This document shows, in pieces, positions 27,097 to 35,652 of a DNA stretch of 52,954 bases (position 1 is the stretch's first letter; the number at the start of each line of letters is the position of its first letter). This DNA is from Candidatus Omnitrophota bacterium (GTDB taxonomy: Bacteria; Omnitrophota; Gorgyraeia; Gygaellales; Profunditerraquicolaceae), in assembly GCA_028712505.1 (NCBI GenBank), contig JAQTQC010000009.1:1-52954 (forward strand), in the 5' to 3' direction. The notes below the pieces were generated by a model. That model saw only the letters and a list, made by a program, of their open reading frames with translations, did not search any database and was not told the origin of the DNA. Both the position numbers and the translations under genes were made by a program.

Positions 27097-27581
27097 TTTT
27101 TCCCGAGTAATTTCTTGCGCAAGGCTTCAGCCACAAAATCCGGCACAAGATTTGTCAGGTCAGCGCCTAAAACAGACACCTCTTTAATCAACCTGGCCGA
27201 AAGATAACTATAAGACTCGTGCGGCATAAGGAATATCGTTTCAATATCACCAGCTAACTTACGGTTAGTCAGGGCCATCTGGAACTCATATTCAAAATCT
27301 GAAAGCATGCGCACCCCGCGCACTAAAACCCTTGCTTTCATCTTACGGGCAAAGTCCACAACCAGACCATCGAACTGCGTAACCCTAACCCCGTCCATAC
27401 CCGCAGTAGCTTTCTTAAGCATCGCCACCCTCTCAGCAACGCTAAAGACCGGCTTCTTGTGCGGATTATGCGCCACAGCCACGATAACGTCATGGAAAAT
27501 CTCATGCGCGCGGCAGATCAAATCAATATGCCCGTTGGTTACCGGGTCAAATGTTCCTGGGTATATCGCAACCTGGCACAT
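27093..27581 (-). CDS. coaD: Phosphopantetheine adenylyltransferase
   Basis: The penultimate CoA step: adenylates 4'-phosphopantetheine. YPGTFDPVTNGHIDLI carries the HxGH-type motif, followed by ARVLVRGVR and the ISxxL-like LSARLIKEV ending. Its 162 residues are standard. It follows rsmD by 3 nt, the common rsmD-coaD pair, and precedes the lipid genes that need CoA and ACP. Confidence 0.96.
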   Translation of the reverse strand: MCQVAIYPGTFDPVTNGHIDLICRAHEIFHDVIVAVAHNPHKKPVFSVAERVAMLKKATAGMDGVRVTQFDGLVVDFARKMKARVLVRGVRMLSDFEYEFQMALTNRKLAGDIETIFLMPHESYSYLSARLIKEVSVLGADLTNLVPDFVAEALRKKLLGKK

Positions 27582-27584
27582 CTC

Positions 27585-28127
27585 TTACTCTTTCTTCCTG
27601 AAAATAGAAAGCCAGGTATCTCCGTATTTGGCTTCTTTTATCAGGCTGAATTTTAGGCTGGGTTCGGACAGCGATTCTGTCTTGGGATGCTGCGCGACTA
27701 TCAAACCATTGGGCGCTAATATATCATATCCCTCCAGGGTATGCAAGATTTTTTTTGCCATTCCCTCATGATACGGAGGATCAAGAAATATGATGTCAAA
27801 ACTCTTTTTATCCCGGGAGAGAAGCTTAATCGCCTTTTCCGCTTCCAGGTAATACAAGTTACAGGATGAAGCCTTGAGCAAAGCAATATTCTTTTTTATA
27901 GCCAAAACCGAATCCCGGCTGCACTCGACCATAGTCAAATCGCTTACGCCGCGGGAAAGCGCCTCAAACCCTACCGCCCCGGATCCGGCGTAAAGTTCAA
28001 GGAATGACAATCCTTCTATATCTCCTAATATATCGAAGATAGCCTTGCGTACCTTATCCTGGGTAGGTCGGATGCCCCGGGGCATAAATAACTTCCGATT
28101 GTGGTATTTGCCTGTAGTTATGCGCAT
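27585..28127 (-). CDS. rsmD: 16S rRNA m2G966 methyltransferase
   Basis: A SAM-dependent guanine-N2 methyltransferase acting on the 30S subunit. RPTQDKVRKAIFDIL, FLELYAGSGAVGFEALSRG (SAM motif I) and the catalytic DPPY in IIFLDPPYHEG. Length 180. It precedes coaD, and follows the membrane glycosyltransferase after 20 nt. An AAGGAG lies a little far (about 17 nt) from the ATG. Confidence 0.94.
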   Translation of the reverse strand: MRITTGKYHNRKLFMPRGIRPTQDKVRKAIFDILGDIEGLSFLELYAGSGAVGFEALSRGVSDLTMVECSRDSVLAIKKNIALLKASSCNLYYLEAEKAIKLLSRDKKSFDIIFLDPPYHEGMAKKILHTLEGYDILAPNGLIVAQHPKTESLSEPSLKFSLIKEAKYGDTWLSIFRKKE

Positions 28128-28147
28128 AACATTCTTAAGATTTCTCC

Positions 28148-29743
28148 TTATAGAGTACTCCTGCTAAATTCCGAAACAGCAATCTCGTCCAAATTGATTT
28201 CTCCTGTCAGTTTAAAATCCCCGCCAATATCTTTTACCTCCATAAAAGGCTCATTGATCAAAGAGTTATTCGTGCGGTAATAATGGCGGACGATAAACAA
28301 CTTATCGAACCAAGAAGCTGACATCTTAACCATATCAGCTAATTGCCGGCTTCCGGAAACCGGCAATAGGTATATATCATTATCCAGGTAATAAGACTGG
28401 GCAAATAAAACCCCTCTCATGTTGCAGGCGATCACTGCCGAGGCCTTTCCCCGTGATTTAGCGTTTATCCAGCCGCAGGAATTCTTAGGCGCCGGCCCGA
28501 ATTGCACCCTGCTGACAAACAAAGAAGAAAACAACATAAATAGAATGAATAACCCCGTAGATATTCTATTACGAGAAAACCCAAAATTCAAAGAATATCC
28601 TGCCAGCGGGATAAAGCCTAAAAATGAAAACATCCAAAAACGCTCCTGACGCAGAAGCGCGCCATGCTGGAGAATATCTAATAAAAACATAAAGGATAGA
28701 GGTAGACTAAACATAGCTAGACAAAACCAAAACTGCCGGCGGTATTTAATAAAAATTTCCCTTATTCCGTTAAAGGCTATGTAGGCAAAGAAAACCATGC
28801 CCGCTAACAAAAGTATCCGTACCAAGAAGCCAGGCTGCTCAGATATAAACATATACCGGCCAATCCCCGAGAAAATACTGCCTACCTTAACGATTAAACC
28901 CGGATAACCGAATATCCACTCTGCGTTAACAAAGTTATACCCTTTTAAGGTTACCAGGATTAACCAGGGAGAAAACAGCAATAACGAACTTAAAACAGCT
29001 AAATAAAATTTTCTGACCATTACGCTCTCACGCCTATGGACAAGACTGAAATAAAGAAAATGCGCGATAGCGACAAAGGCATAGAAATAATGCGTATACA
29101 ACCCTAAAGCACTGAAAATAGCAAACCAAAAAGCATCCTGGTTCTTATTATCTTTCTCCAGCTTCAATAAGAACAGTGAAGATAACAAACCGATTGCCAT
29201 AATCAGGCTATAGGAACGCGCCTCCTGGGAATAGCGGACACTAAATGCGCTTACCGCAGTGAATAAGGCACAAAAGACTGCCGACCCTTGGTTAAAAAGA
29301 CGCTCCCCTATCCTGTATGCAAGGAATATGGCAAAAACCCCCATTAAAACCGAAAAAAATCTCAGAACGAACAAACCATTACCGAATAATTTCATCCAGA
29401 TGTAGATTATCCAGGAATACAATGGCGGGTGAGTATCCGTATCCAATAACCCGATAGTTACATCCTTGATATGTTTTGTAGAATCATTTTCCAGGAATAA
29501 CCTGAAATCTTCAGATTTCAGTAAAGGTATTGTTTCTCGCTTAGAAAAACCGTCTACAAGTTTTACCACGTCGACGCCGTGTCCGCTAGACAAAAAGAGG
29601 GTAAAAAACTCATCAGTCCACAAGGAGCGGCCGGACAAGTTATTCATCCGCAAGGCCAAACCAAGCGCAAGAATAAATAATAAAATAAAACTGAAGCGCA
29701 TCTTATTTACCGGCGCCTTAACCCACTGCCATAAAACTTTCAT
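28148..29743 (-). CDS. Membrane glycosyltransferase, GT-C (GT39/ArnT-like)
   Basis: An integral membrane protein of 531 residues with about ten hydrophobic segments. The first loop has SLWTDEFFT (D44, E45), the usual acidic pair of polyprenyl-phosphate-sugar GT-C enzymes; DTDTHPPLYSW and YSQEARSYSLIM are also typical of this group. It probably transfers a sugar from a lipid carrier to a protein or glycolipid on the outer side of the inner membrane. The substrate is unknown. The start overlaps the end of recG by 26 nt; an ATG at 29701 would avoid most of this but has a poorer ribosome site. Confidence 0.82.
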   Translation of the reverse strand: MKVLWQWVKAPVNKMRFSFILLFILALGLALRMNNLSGRSLWTDEFFTLFLSSGHGVDVVKLVDGFSKRETIPLLKSEDFRLFLENDSTKHIKDVTIGLLDTDTHPPLYSWIIYIWMKLFGNGLFVLRFFSVLMGVFAIFLAYRIGERLFNQGSAVFCALFTAVSAFSVRYSQEARSYSLIMAIGLLSSLFLLKLEKDNKNQDAFWFAIFSALGLYTHYFYAFVAIAHFLYFSLVHRRESVMVRKFYLAVLSSLLLFSPWLILVTLKGYNFVNAEWIFGYPGLIVKVGSIFSGIGRYMFISEQPGFLVRILLLAGMVFFAYIAFNGIREIFIKYRRQFWFCLAMFSLPLSFMFLLDILQHGALLRQERFWMFSFLGFIPLAGYSLNFGFSRNRISTGLFILFMLFSSLFVSRVQFGPAPKNSCGWINAKSRGKASAVIACNMRGVLFAQSYYLDNDIYLLPVSGSRQLADMVKMSASWFDKLFIVRHYYRTNNSLINEPFMEVKDIGGDFKLTGEINLDEIAVSEFSRSTL

Positions 29744-31796
29744 ATTCAGGGAACCTTTGCAATAACCTTTCTTTCAGCTGGATATGCTGATGTAAAGTTA
29801 AGTTATTATCTCCGGAGATAAGCCTCAATGCCTCCTCTCTTGCTTTTTTTAATAATTGCAATTGAGTTAAAGGATTGGCAATCTTCAATTCGGTCAGGCC
29901 ATGCTGACGCTGCCCAAAGAATTCACCCGGCCCTCTGATCCTTAAGTCTTCCTCTGAAATACGGAACCCGTCGCTTGAGGAAACCATTGCCTTTAACCTT
30001 GCCTTTGCTTCATCAGTCTGGGCATCAGAGATAAGCACGCAAAACGACTGCAGGCTCCCCCTGCCGATTCTTCCGCGCAGCTGATGCAACTGGCTTAAGC
30101 CAAAACGTTCAGCATGAGCAACAATCATACAAGTTGCATTAGGAATGTCAATGCCTACTTCCAAGACAGTGGTTGAAACCAAAAGATCCAACTCTTTATT
30201 TCGGAATTTAAGCATGGCTTCTTCCTGCTCTTTTGTCTTGAGCTTACCATGAACCAGGCCAAGCCTGAAATCCTTAAACTCCCCCTCCTTTAGCTCGGCA
30301 AACATTTTTTTTGCTCCGGCTATATCTAAAGCGTAAGATTCCTCGATTACCGGATAAATTATATAAGCCTGACGGCCATGTTCGAGCTCCTGCCTGGCCA
30401 AGGCAAAACCTTTTTCTTTATCCTTCTGGCTGAAATACAATGTTTTTACAGGGATACGTCCGGCAGGAAGCTCGTTTATCACCGAGATATCCAGGTCGCC
30501 ATAGAGGGTGATCGCCAGGGTACGCGGGATGGGAGTAGCAGTCATAACCAAGACATCAGGATTATTGCCTTTTCTAGGTAACAGCGCCCGCTGCCCCACT
30601 CCGAATTTATGCTGTTCATCGATCACAATAAAACCTAAAGACTTAAACTTTAACTCCTCCTGTAAAAGGGCGTGAGTTCCGATAATCAAATCAATTTTTC
30701 CTTCCCTAACCTCCTGGTATGTCCTTTCCTTTTCCTTATCCTGAGCGGTTAATAAACTCACACGCAGTTTACGCCCATTAAGGACTAAACCGGATAACTG
30801 AGACGCTATTTTAAAGTAGTGTTGACGGCTCAGTATTTCCGTAGGCGCCATAAAAGCCGCCTGATAACCACCCTGGATCGACATTAGACAGGCCAGAGTA
30901 GCGATCACGGTTTTACCTGAGCCCACATCACCCTGTAAGAGCCGCTGCATAGCCTGAGTAGAAGCCATATCCGCTTTTATTTCACCTAATACCTTTTGCT
31001 GCCCTGAGGTCAACTTAAACGGCAGGCGGGAAATAAAATCTTCAACCAGCTTACCATTGACAATATGGCTTATCCCTTTCTTTTCTTTACGCTTAAGCTT
31101 TCTCAAGACCAGGGGAAGTTGAAAAATAAAAAACTCTTCAAAACTCAAACGTAGGAGCGCCTGTTTCTGCAGGCTGAAGTCCTGTGGAAAATGTATATTG
31201 ATAAGGCTCTGGGCTAGATTAAGCAAGTTATTGCGGCTGCGGAGGTCAAAAGGAAGATAATCTTTGACCTTAGGCATAAATTCATCCAAAGCCCCCTTGA
31301 TCAAATTACGCATACTACGCTGGGAAAATCCCTTAGGCAAAGTATAGATGGGAACGATACGCCCGATGTTTAAAGAATCCAGATCCTCACTGTCAAGAAA
31401 TTCAAACTCCGGGTTATTCATCTGCATCCTGCCGTTATATATCTCGACCTTACCGTAAAGTATTAAAGACGCCCCGGGCTTAAGATACTCTTTTAAGTAT
31501 GGCTGGTTAAACCAGACACAATTGATCTTTCCGGTTTTATCCGCAAGGACTGCCTCAGTTATGCTAAAAGATCGCCTGCGCCAGGAATTACGCTGGCCGC
31601 CGGCCAAAACCTGAGTCTTTATAGTACGCACCTCTCCGTCCTTAAGATCCGAGATGGCGGAGAAATTTGTGCGATCCTCATAACGCCGGGGAAAATAATA
31701 AAGCAGGTCTTCAATAGTATTGACCCCTTTATCGGAAAGACTTTCTTTCCTCTTCGGGCCGATACCTTTAAGATATTGGATAGATGTGGCTTGCAT
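29718..31796 (-). CDS. recG: ATP-dependent DNA helicase RecG
   Basis: Remodels stalled forks and Holliday junctions. N-terminal wedge/OB domain with YLKGIGPKR, then helicase motifs: QGDVGSGKTVIA (Walker A), IDEQHKFGVGQR (DExH), TATPIPRTLA and QLRGRIGRG. Its 692 residues are full length. No Shine-Dalgarno precedes the ATG, and the best promoter lies right against it. It is followed by the overlapping glycosyltransferase gene. Confidence 0.96.
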   Translation of the reverse strand: MQATSIQYLKGIGPKRKESLSDKGVNTIEDLLYYFPRRYEDRTNFSAISDLKDGEVRTIKTQVLAGGQRNSWRRRSFSITEAVLADKTGKINCVWFNQPYLKEYLKPGASLILYGKVEIYNGRMQMNNPEFEFLDSEDLDSLNIGRIVPIYTLPKGFSQRSMRNLIKGALDEFMPKVKDYLPFDLRSRNNLLNLAQSLINIHFPQDFSLQKQALLRLSFEEFFIFQLPLVLRKLKRKEKKGISHIVNGKLVEDFISRLPFKLTSGQQKVLGEIKADMASTQAMQRLLQGDVGSGKTVIATLACLMSIQGGYQAAFMAPTEILSRQHYFKIASQLSGLVLNGRKLRVSLLTAQDKEKERTYQEVREGKIDLIIGTHALLQEELKFKSLGFIVIDEQHKFGVGQRALLPRKGNNPDVLVMTATPIPRTLAITLYGDLDISVINELPAGRIPVKTLYFSQKDKEKGFALARQELEHGRQAYIIYPVIEESYALDIAGAKKMFAELKEGEFKDFRLGLVHGKLKTKEQEEAMLKFRNKELDLLVSTTVLEVGIDIPNATCMIVAHAERFGLSQLHQLRGRIGRGSLQSFCVLISDAQTDEAKARLKAMVSSSDGFRISEEDLRIRGPGEFFGQRQHGLTELKIANPLTQLQLLKKAREEALRLISGDNNLTLHQHIQLKERLLQRFPEYESFMAVG

Positions 31797-31807
31797 GGGT
31801 TCATTAT

Positions 31808-31835
31808 ACTATAAAAAAGGCAAAACCCCGTCCAA
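31808..31835 (-). promoter_or_regulatory. Promoter of recG
   Basis: On the minus strand TTGGAC (31830-31835), 16 bp, TATAGT (31808-31813); an overlapping TATAAT is at 31803-31808. Either places the start within about 0-6 nt of the recG ATG at 31796, giving a leaderless or near-leaderless mRNA. Confidence 0.55.
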
Positions 31836-31884
31836 AAATATTTTTCAGGGGGTCTTGAAAATCTGCGATTTATATGGCATACTT

Positions 31885-31990
31885 ATATTGCATTAGGGAA
31901 TGAAACAGCAACCAGGAGGATAGTAACGATAGCGAAAGCTATTAGGCCTATCACCTACAAAGAAACCCCGGGAATATACGGGGCTTTTTT
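31885..31990 (+). ncRNA. Candidate small structured RNA on the plus strand
   Basis: The only plus-strand unit I can suggest. A promoter-like TTGAAA-17-CATACT (31855-31883) precedes a segment that folds well: GATAGC-GAAA-GCTATT (31928-31943) is a hairpin with a GNRA loop, enclosed by GATAG (31919-31923) with CTATC (31948-31952). It ends in CCCCG/CGGGG (31966-31983) plus a run of six T. No plus-strand gene follows, so an sRNA of about 100 nt fits better than a riboswitch. I could not match it to a known family. Confidence 0.4.
31966..31990 (+). terminator. Plus-strand terminator-like hairpin
   Basis: CCCCG (31966-31970) pairs with CGGGG (31979-31983), then CTTTTTTG. The stem is short but GC-only, with a proper T-run. 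On the minus strand its complement would lie between the TPR/barrel gene and recG, where an A-run precedes the stem. Confidence 0.5.
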
Positions 31991-32065
31991 GTTAATGGAA
32001 CATAATTCAGGTTAACTTTCCAATCTAATTCCACAAATTACATTCCCGAATCAATTCTTATTAAC

Positions 32066-33853
32066 CTAATTAGCTGCCCCGGTAGTACGGGATGGCCTAG
32101 CCGCACCTTGCACGTACACAGGGCTAACCCCAAAGTTATACGTGAGGCTTAAATATGCACCCCTCTTTTGGTAAGAACGCTGCCCGTGATCCGGCCATGT
32201 AGTGAAGAAATCACCCGAAGCAGTAAGGAGCCAATTATCAGCAAGGCGATAGTTAAGACTTGCCGCAACATAAGCAGTAGGATGATCTGATTTCTTATGA
32301 AGATTATCCGGCTTGCGCTGAAATTCATAGCCACCGGAAGCCTTGGCTTCAACAAATATCTTCCTGCTCAGATCAAAACCGGTATAGACACCTAAAGCAT
32401 GCGAACTAAGCGAGCGGGGATTAAAATAACCATTGTTTAATTCCGGTTCAGCCCAGCTTGAATAATAATAATTATAATAAAGCTTGATGTAAGGTTTATG
32501 CGAAAGGCGGTATTCGGTTGTACCAAAAATCTGATTCTGCCGGTTATCATCGCTGAAATAACTTCGCTTATATCTTAGATTAAAAAACCAGAAACGATCC
32601 GGCCTGAAATCAATAGAAATTGAAGGGCTGTTAGTAATGATCTTATTTAACAGTGCGTCATTGTCCTCGAAAGTCTCCCGATCATAGGCAATATCAAAAC
32701 GCCAATAGTCATCCGGTTTATAAGTAAACCAGGTGTTGGTAGTAAATGGATTGAAATCAACCTTATTGAATTGCGTTTCATACAAAAACGTGTTGAATCC
32801 AAAAGTATCCCCGAAGTTCTTACTCAAGCCTACTCCCTGGCGGTTTGCGGATATGGCCGGCTCAAGAGAACCTTTCTTACGTAAAACCTGATGCTCATAT
32901 ATCCCATCGATAGATGTGGAATAATCTAAATGCAATCCCGAACGTAATCCTCCGGTAAAGACTGTTTGCGGAGTACTGTCATTCGTGAAACGGCTGTAGG
33001 GCCTGAAAAATGGGTATCGCGAATCCTTGATCTGATAATATAATTCCTGCGCTTTTTCACGGTTTGGCTCAAATTCAAAAAGCTCTTCTATCTTCTCAAG
33101 GGCATGGACATCATCGCCCAACCAATGCAAAGCAAAGGCCATACCTTCAATTGCATCCGGATTCTTAGGATAACGGCTTAATATCTCTTCGTAACGCTTT
33201 ATGCCTTTTCGGTGATACCCCTGCCAGACTAAAATTCTGGCCTGGGAATTAAGCGCATTAAGATTATCAGGTTCTTTATCAAGCACTTTCTGATATAGCG
33301 CATACGACTCCTCAAGCTCATCCTGCAGGCTTAGGATATTAGCTTTACCTAAAAGCGCATCCGTATTATCCGGCCAGAGCCTAAGAGCTTCCTCATACAT
33401 CCGCAGCGATTCGCTTTCTTGGTTATTCCACAAAAGCGCTTCAGCCAATCCTAAATACACCTGCGGACCCTCAACCTTTGATAAAATAATCTCTTTGTAT
33501 ATTTTCACCGCCTCGGGGATCCTGCCGCTCCACTTATACTGATCAGCTAATTCTTTTAGTATCTCAGCGGCACGAGCCGGATAAAGTAAGCGCACCTGTT
33601 CAAAAAGCTTTATTGCTTCTTCATGCTTATCTGCATACGTATAAACACGCGCCCACTCAATGAGCAACCCCGGATCTTTTCTTAATTCTTCGCTGATCCC
33701 GGAATAGACATCAAGCGCAGCAACATAAGATTTATCCTCCACGAGCTTCCTCGCATTGTTTAAAGAGCTGCTGAAACTATCCTCGGCATAAACGCTAGGA
33801 ATACAAAACAGGACAATGAATACCAAGATCATAAACAGGTAACTTTTACGCAT
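32066..33853 (-). CDS. TPR/outer-membrane beta-barrel exopolysaccharide export protein
   Basis: About 595 residues. A signal peptide ends near VYA|EDS (residue 23). TPR-like helical repeats fill roughly residues 24-290, and the rest is Tyr/Trp/Phe-rich with alternating beta pattern, ending near YLSLTYNFG, as in an outer-membrane barrel. This is the PgaA/BcsC-type design: periplasmic TPRs plus a pore for polysaccharide export. The ATG at 33853 shares one base with the stop of the GT2 synthase gene (TAATG), so the two work together. The polymer is not known. The open frame continues upstream to 33880, but 33853 gives the correct signal peptide. Confidence 0.8.
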   Translation of the reverse strand: MRKSYLFMILVFIVLFCIPSVYAEDSFSSSLNNARKLVEDKSYVAALDVYSGISEELRKDPGLLIEWARVYTYADKHEEAIKLFEQVRLLYPARAAEILKELADQYKWSGRIPEAVKIYKEIILSKVEGPQVYLGLAEALLWNNQESESLRMYEEALRLWPDNTDALLGKANILSLQDELEESYALYQKVLDKEPDNLNALNSQARILVWQGYHRKGIKRYEEILSRYPKNPDAIEGMAFALHWLGDDVHALEKIEELFEFEPNREKAQELYYQIKDSRYPFFRPYSRFTNDSTPQTVFTGGLRSGLHLDYSTSIDGIYEHQVLRKKGSLEPAISANRQGVGLSKNFGDTFGFNTFLYETQFNKVDFNPFTTNTWFTYKPDDYWRFDIAYDRETFEDNDALLNKIITNSPSISIDFRPDRFWFFNLRYKRSYFSDDNRQNQIFGTTEYRLSHKPYIKLYYNYYYSSWAEPELNNGYFNPRSLSSHALGVYTGFDLSRKIFVEAKASGGYEFQRKPDNLHKKSDHPTAYVAASLNYRLADNWLLTASGDFFTTWPDHGQRSYQKRGAYLSLTYNFGVSPVYVQGAARPSRTTGAAN

Positions 33854-35190
33854 TAACTTCCCCTTTGTGAAACAACCCACTCTTTCTTACCTAAAAGCTC
33901 GTCTCTTATGGCAACAACCTGTATGGTATTCTTGAATAACGTATACCAGAAGGCAAAAAATGCGTAGTAGAGATACCGCCAGACCGGGGCCCTTGGCAGA
34001 GATGCATTTTTATAGGCAACCAAAGATTCAAATGGACCGCTGAGCATTACAAAAAACAGGGCGAACCAAAGAAAACCATTCATCGGCAAATCTACCTTCC
34101 CTCTCGTCAACCAAAACGCAAACACTATAGGAAAAAGAAGGTGGCTCAAGATATCGTAAATTACCCGCCACATCAGGAGTGTCGTCCACATAAACTTCTG
34201 AAAGACATTAAGGAATTTACTCCTTATAATCTTAATCTGGTATTCAAGAGAACACTGATACCACCCCTGCGCCCAGCGTTTTCTTTGGAACCATAATCCT
34301 GCCATATTCTCAGGAGCCAACTCCGTCGAAATTATGCTGCGGTCATGAACAAAACGGCTTCTTTGTAATATAGCGCGCAAGGTAGTATCTATATCTTCAG
34401 TAAGCCTTCCGGGGTTGAATTTCAATCCTTTAATAACTGAGCTCCGCCAATAACCGTTTGTTCCACCAAAAAGGGCAGAACTAAAAAGCTTAAATTTAGC
34501 ATAATGGCTAATGCCGTAAATCCCTTCAAATTCTACCTCTACCAACGCAGAAACCAAGCTTCTGCCTCCATTACGAATTTTGCACCTGCCCTGCACTACG
34601 TCATAACCTTCATCCAGCCAACGCCAGGCAAGCTTCAGGCAATCCGGGGCAACAAGATGATCTGCATCCAGCAATACAATCATCTCACCGCTTGCAAGCT
34701 CAAGGGCATAGTTTAAGTTTTCGCTTTTGCTTCTTGAACCATAGGCATTTGCCAAGATAAGTTCCGGCCACTTATAAGCAAGCTCCCTTAAAAACGGCTC
34801 TATCCCCTCCATATGCGGTGTATTGTAAGCCAAGATCAGTTCAACGCCGGATGCCGGACGCTGGATATTCTCTAGAATATTCAAAAGCGTATCTTTAACC
34901 ACCTCGACTTCATTTGGAAGATACGCGCTGACTATAAATGTTACTTTTGGCACAGGGGCATGTTTTGTAGCAGATAACTCTTTAAAGGTTTCGCGCCGGA
35001 AAGCGGCGAGCGAATACATATAAGACAATCCGGATTGCAATACGAATAACCAAACAAGAAAATAATAGGAGTGATTTAAGAAAGCTGGATAGTGCAGGCC
35101 GATGAAATAAAAGACAAAGGTGGGTAATACCAAAAGAACAAACAAAACCTCAAAGATCTTGCCCCATTCTATTCTTCTTTTTTTGCCCAA
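33853..35190 (-). CDS. Processive GT2 polysaccharide synthase, membrane-bound
   Basis: 445 residues. Two N-terminal membrane segments (about 11-33 and 42-63), a cytosolic GT2 domain, then three to four C-terminal segments. Catalytic motifs in order: DADH (175-178), TED (264-266) and QRKRW (302-306, the QxxRW motif), as in BcsA, PgaC and hyaluronan synthases. It polymerises a UDP-sugar and moves the chain across the inner membrane. Paired with the TPR/barrel gene downstream, it gives a minimal two-gene secretion unit. No PilZ domain, deacetylase or glycosidase is next to it. Confidence 0.85.
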   Translation of the reverse strand: MGKKRRIEWGKIFEVLFVLLVLPTFVFYFIGLHYPAFLNHSYYFLVWLFVLQSGLSYMYSLAAFRRETFKELSATKHAPVPKVTFIVSAYLPNEVEVVKDTLLNILENIQRPASGVELILAYNTPHMEGIEPFLRELAYKWPELILANAYGSRSKSENLNYALELASGEMIVLLDADHLVAPDCLKLAWRWLDEGYDVVQGRCKIRNGGRSLVSALVEVEFEGIYGISHYAKFKLFSSALFGGTNGYWRSSVIKGLKFNPGRLTEDIDTTLRAILQRSRFVHDRSIISTELAPENMAGLWFQRKRWAQGWYQCSLEYQIKIIRSKFLNVFQKFMWTTLLMWRVIYDILSHLLFPIVFAFWLTRGKVDLPMNGFLWFALFFVMLSGPFESLVAYKNASLPRAPVWRYLYYAFFAFWYTLFKNTIQVVAIRDELLGKKEWVVSQRGS

Positions 35191-35192
35191 AT

Positions 35193-35384
35193 TTATTTCT
35201 CCAGCAAAGACAATATCTTTTTGCCTAAAGCAACGTGCCGTTTCTCGTCTTTGGCTATACCAGAAAATACCTTACGCTGGTTATCGTCTTTGACTAATCC
35301 CGACAATTCTGAATATATGGCAAAGGCATTCATGTCAACTGCCTGAAGCTGCCGCAATCTGGCTATCAGAGTTTTCCGATCCAT
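35193..35384 (-). CDS. Half-size ferritin-like protein A
   Basis: 63 residues, predicted as two helices. Helix 1 has Glu26 (AIYSELSG) and helix 2 has E47xxH50 (AKDEKRHVALGKKIL), the half-site pattern of ferritin-like/rubrerythrin diiron domains. A full ferritin-like domain needs four helices, so this must dimerise or pair with the next gene if it binds iron. It starts 2 nt after the stop of its neighbour and ends 3 nt before the GT2 synthase. Confidence 0.6.
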   Translation of the reverse strand: MDRKTLIARLRQLQAVDMNAFAIYSELSGLVKDDNQRKVFSGIAKDEKRHVALGKKILSLLEK

Positions 35385-35386
35385 GA

Positions 35387-35602
35387 TTATAGTAAACCTC
35401 GCCTTATTTCCGACAGTATTTCTCTATGACGTAATGTGTCTGCTTTAATGCCCAGAAGAATACCCTCAATACGTTTATAATCCTCTTTAGGAAGATCGCC
35501 TGGCAGGGAATCCGGAAGGCAAAAATTAATAAGCTCACCGGCCATTTCCTCTTCCATTAAATATGCCCGATTTATTTTATCCAAAAACTCTTTATTATCC
35601 AT
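35387..35602 (-). CDS. Half-size ferritin-like protein B
   Basis: 71 residues, again two probable helices: EEEMAGELINF (Glu17-19) and ADTLRHREILSEIRR with His59. The ExxH of protein A is TxxH here, so its own metal site would be incomplete. AGGA stands 6 nt upstream of the ATG. Gene order B-A-GT2 in transcription. Function unknown; ferritin-like ancestry is inferred from helix pattern and ligand spacing. Confidence 0.5.
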   Translation of the reverse strand: MDNKEFLDKINRAYLMEEEMAGELINFCLPDSLPGDLPKEDYKRIEGILLGIKADTLRHREILSEIRRGLL

Positions 35603-35612
35603 AGGTAATCCT

Positions 35613-35652
35613 AATAAATTAGCCCTGATTTTTTTATCAGGGCTAATTTATT
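35613..35652. terminator. 17-bp perfect hairpin after the S4 gene
   Basis: AATAAATTAGCCCTGAT (35613-35629) is fully complementary to ATCAGGGCTAATTTATT (35636-35652) around six T. It starts on the S4-protein stop codon. On the minus strand GCCCTGAT/ATCAGGGC is followed by UAAUUUAUU, so it can end or attenuate transcription from the S4 gene into the ferritin-like/GT2 genes. Confidence 0.7.

Noticed and set aside
31885..31990. c-di-GMP (GEMM) or another known riboswitch
   Set aside because: The GNRA hairpin looked suggestive, but the conserved core strings of GEMM-I and other classes I could recall are absent and no gene follows on the plus strand.
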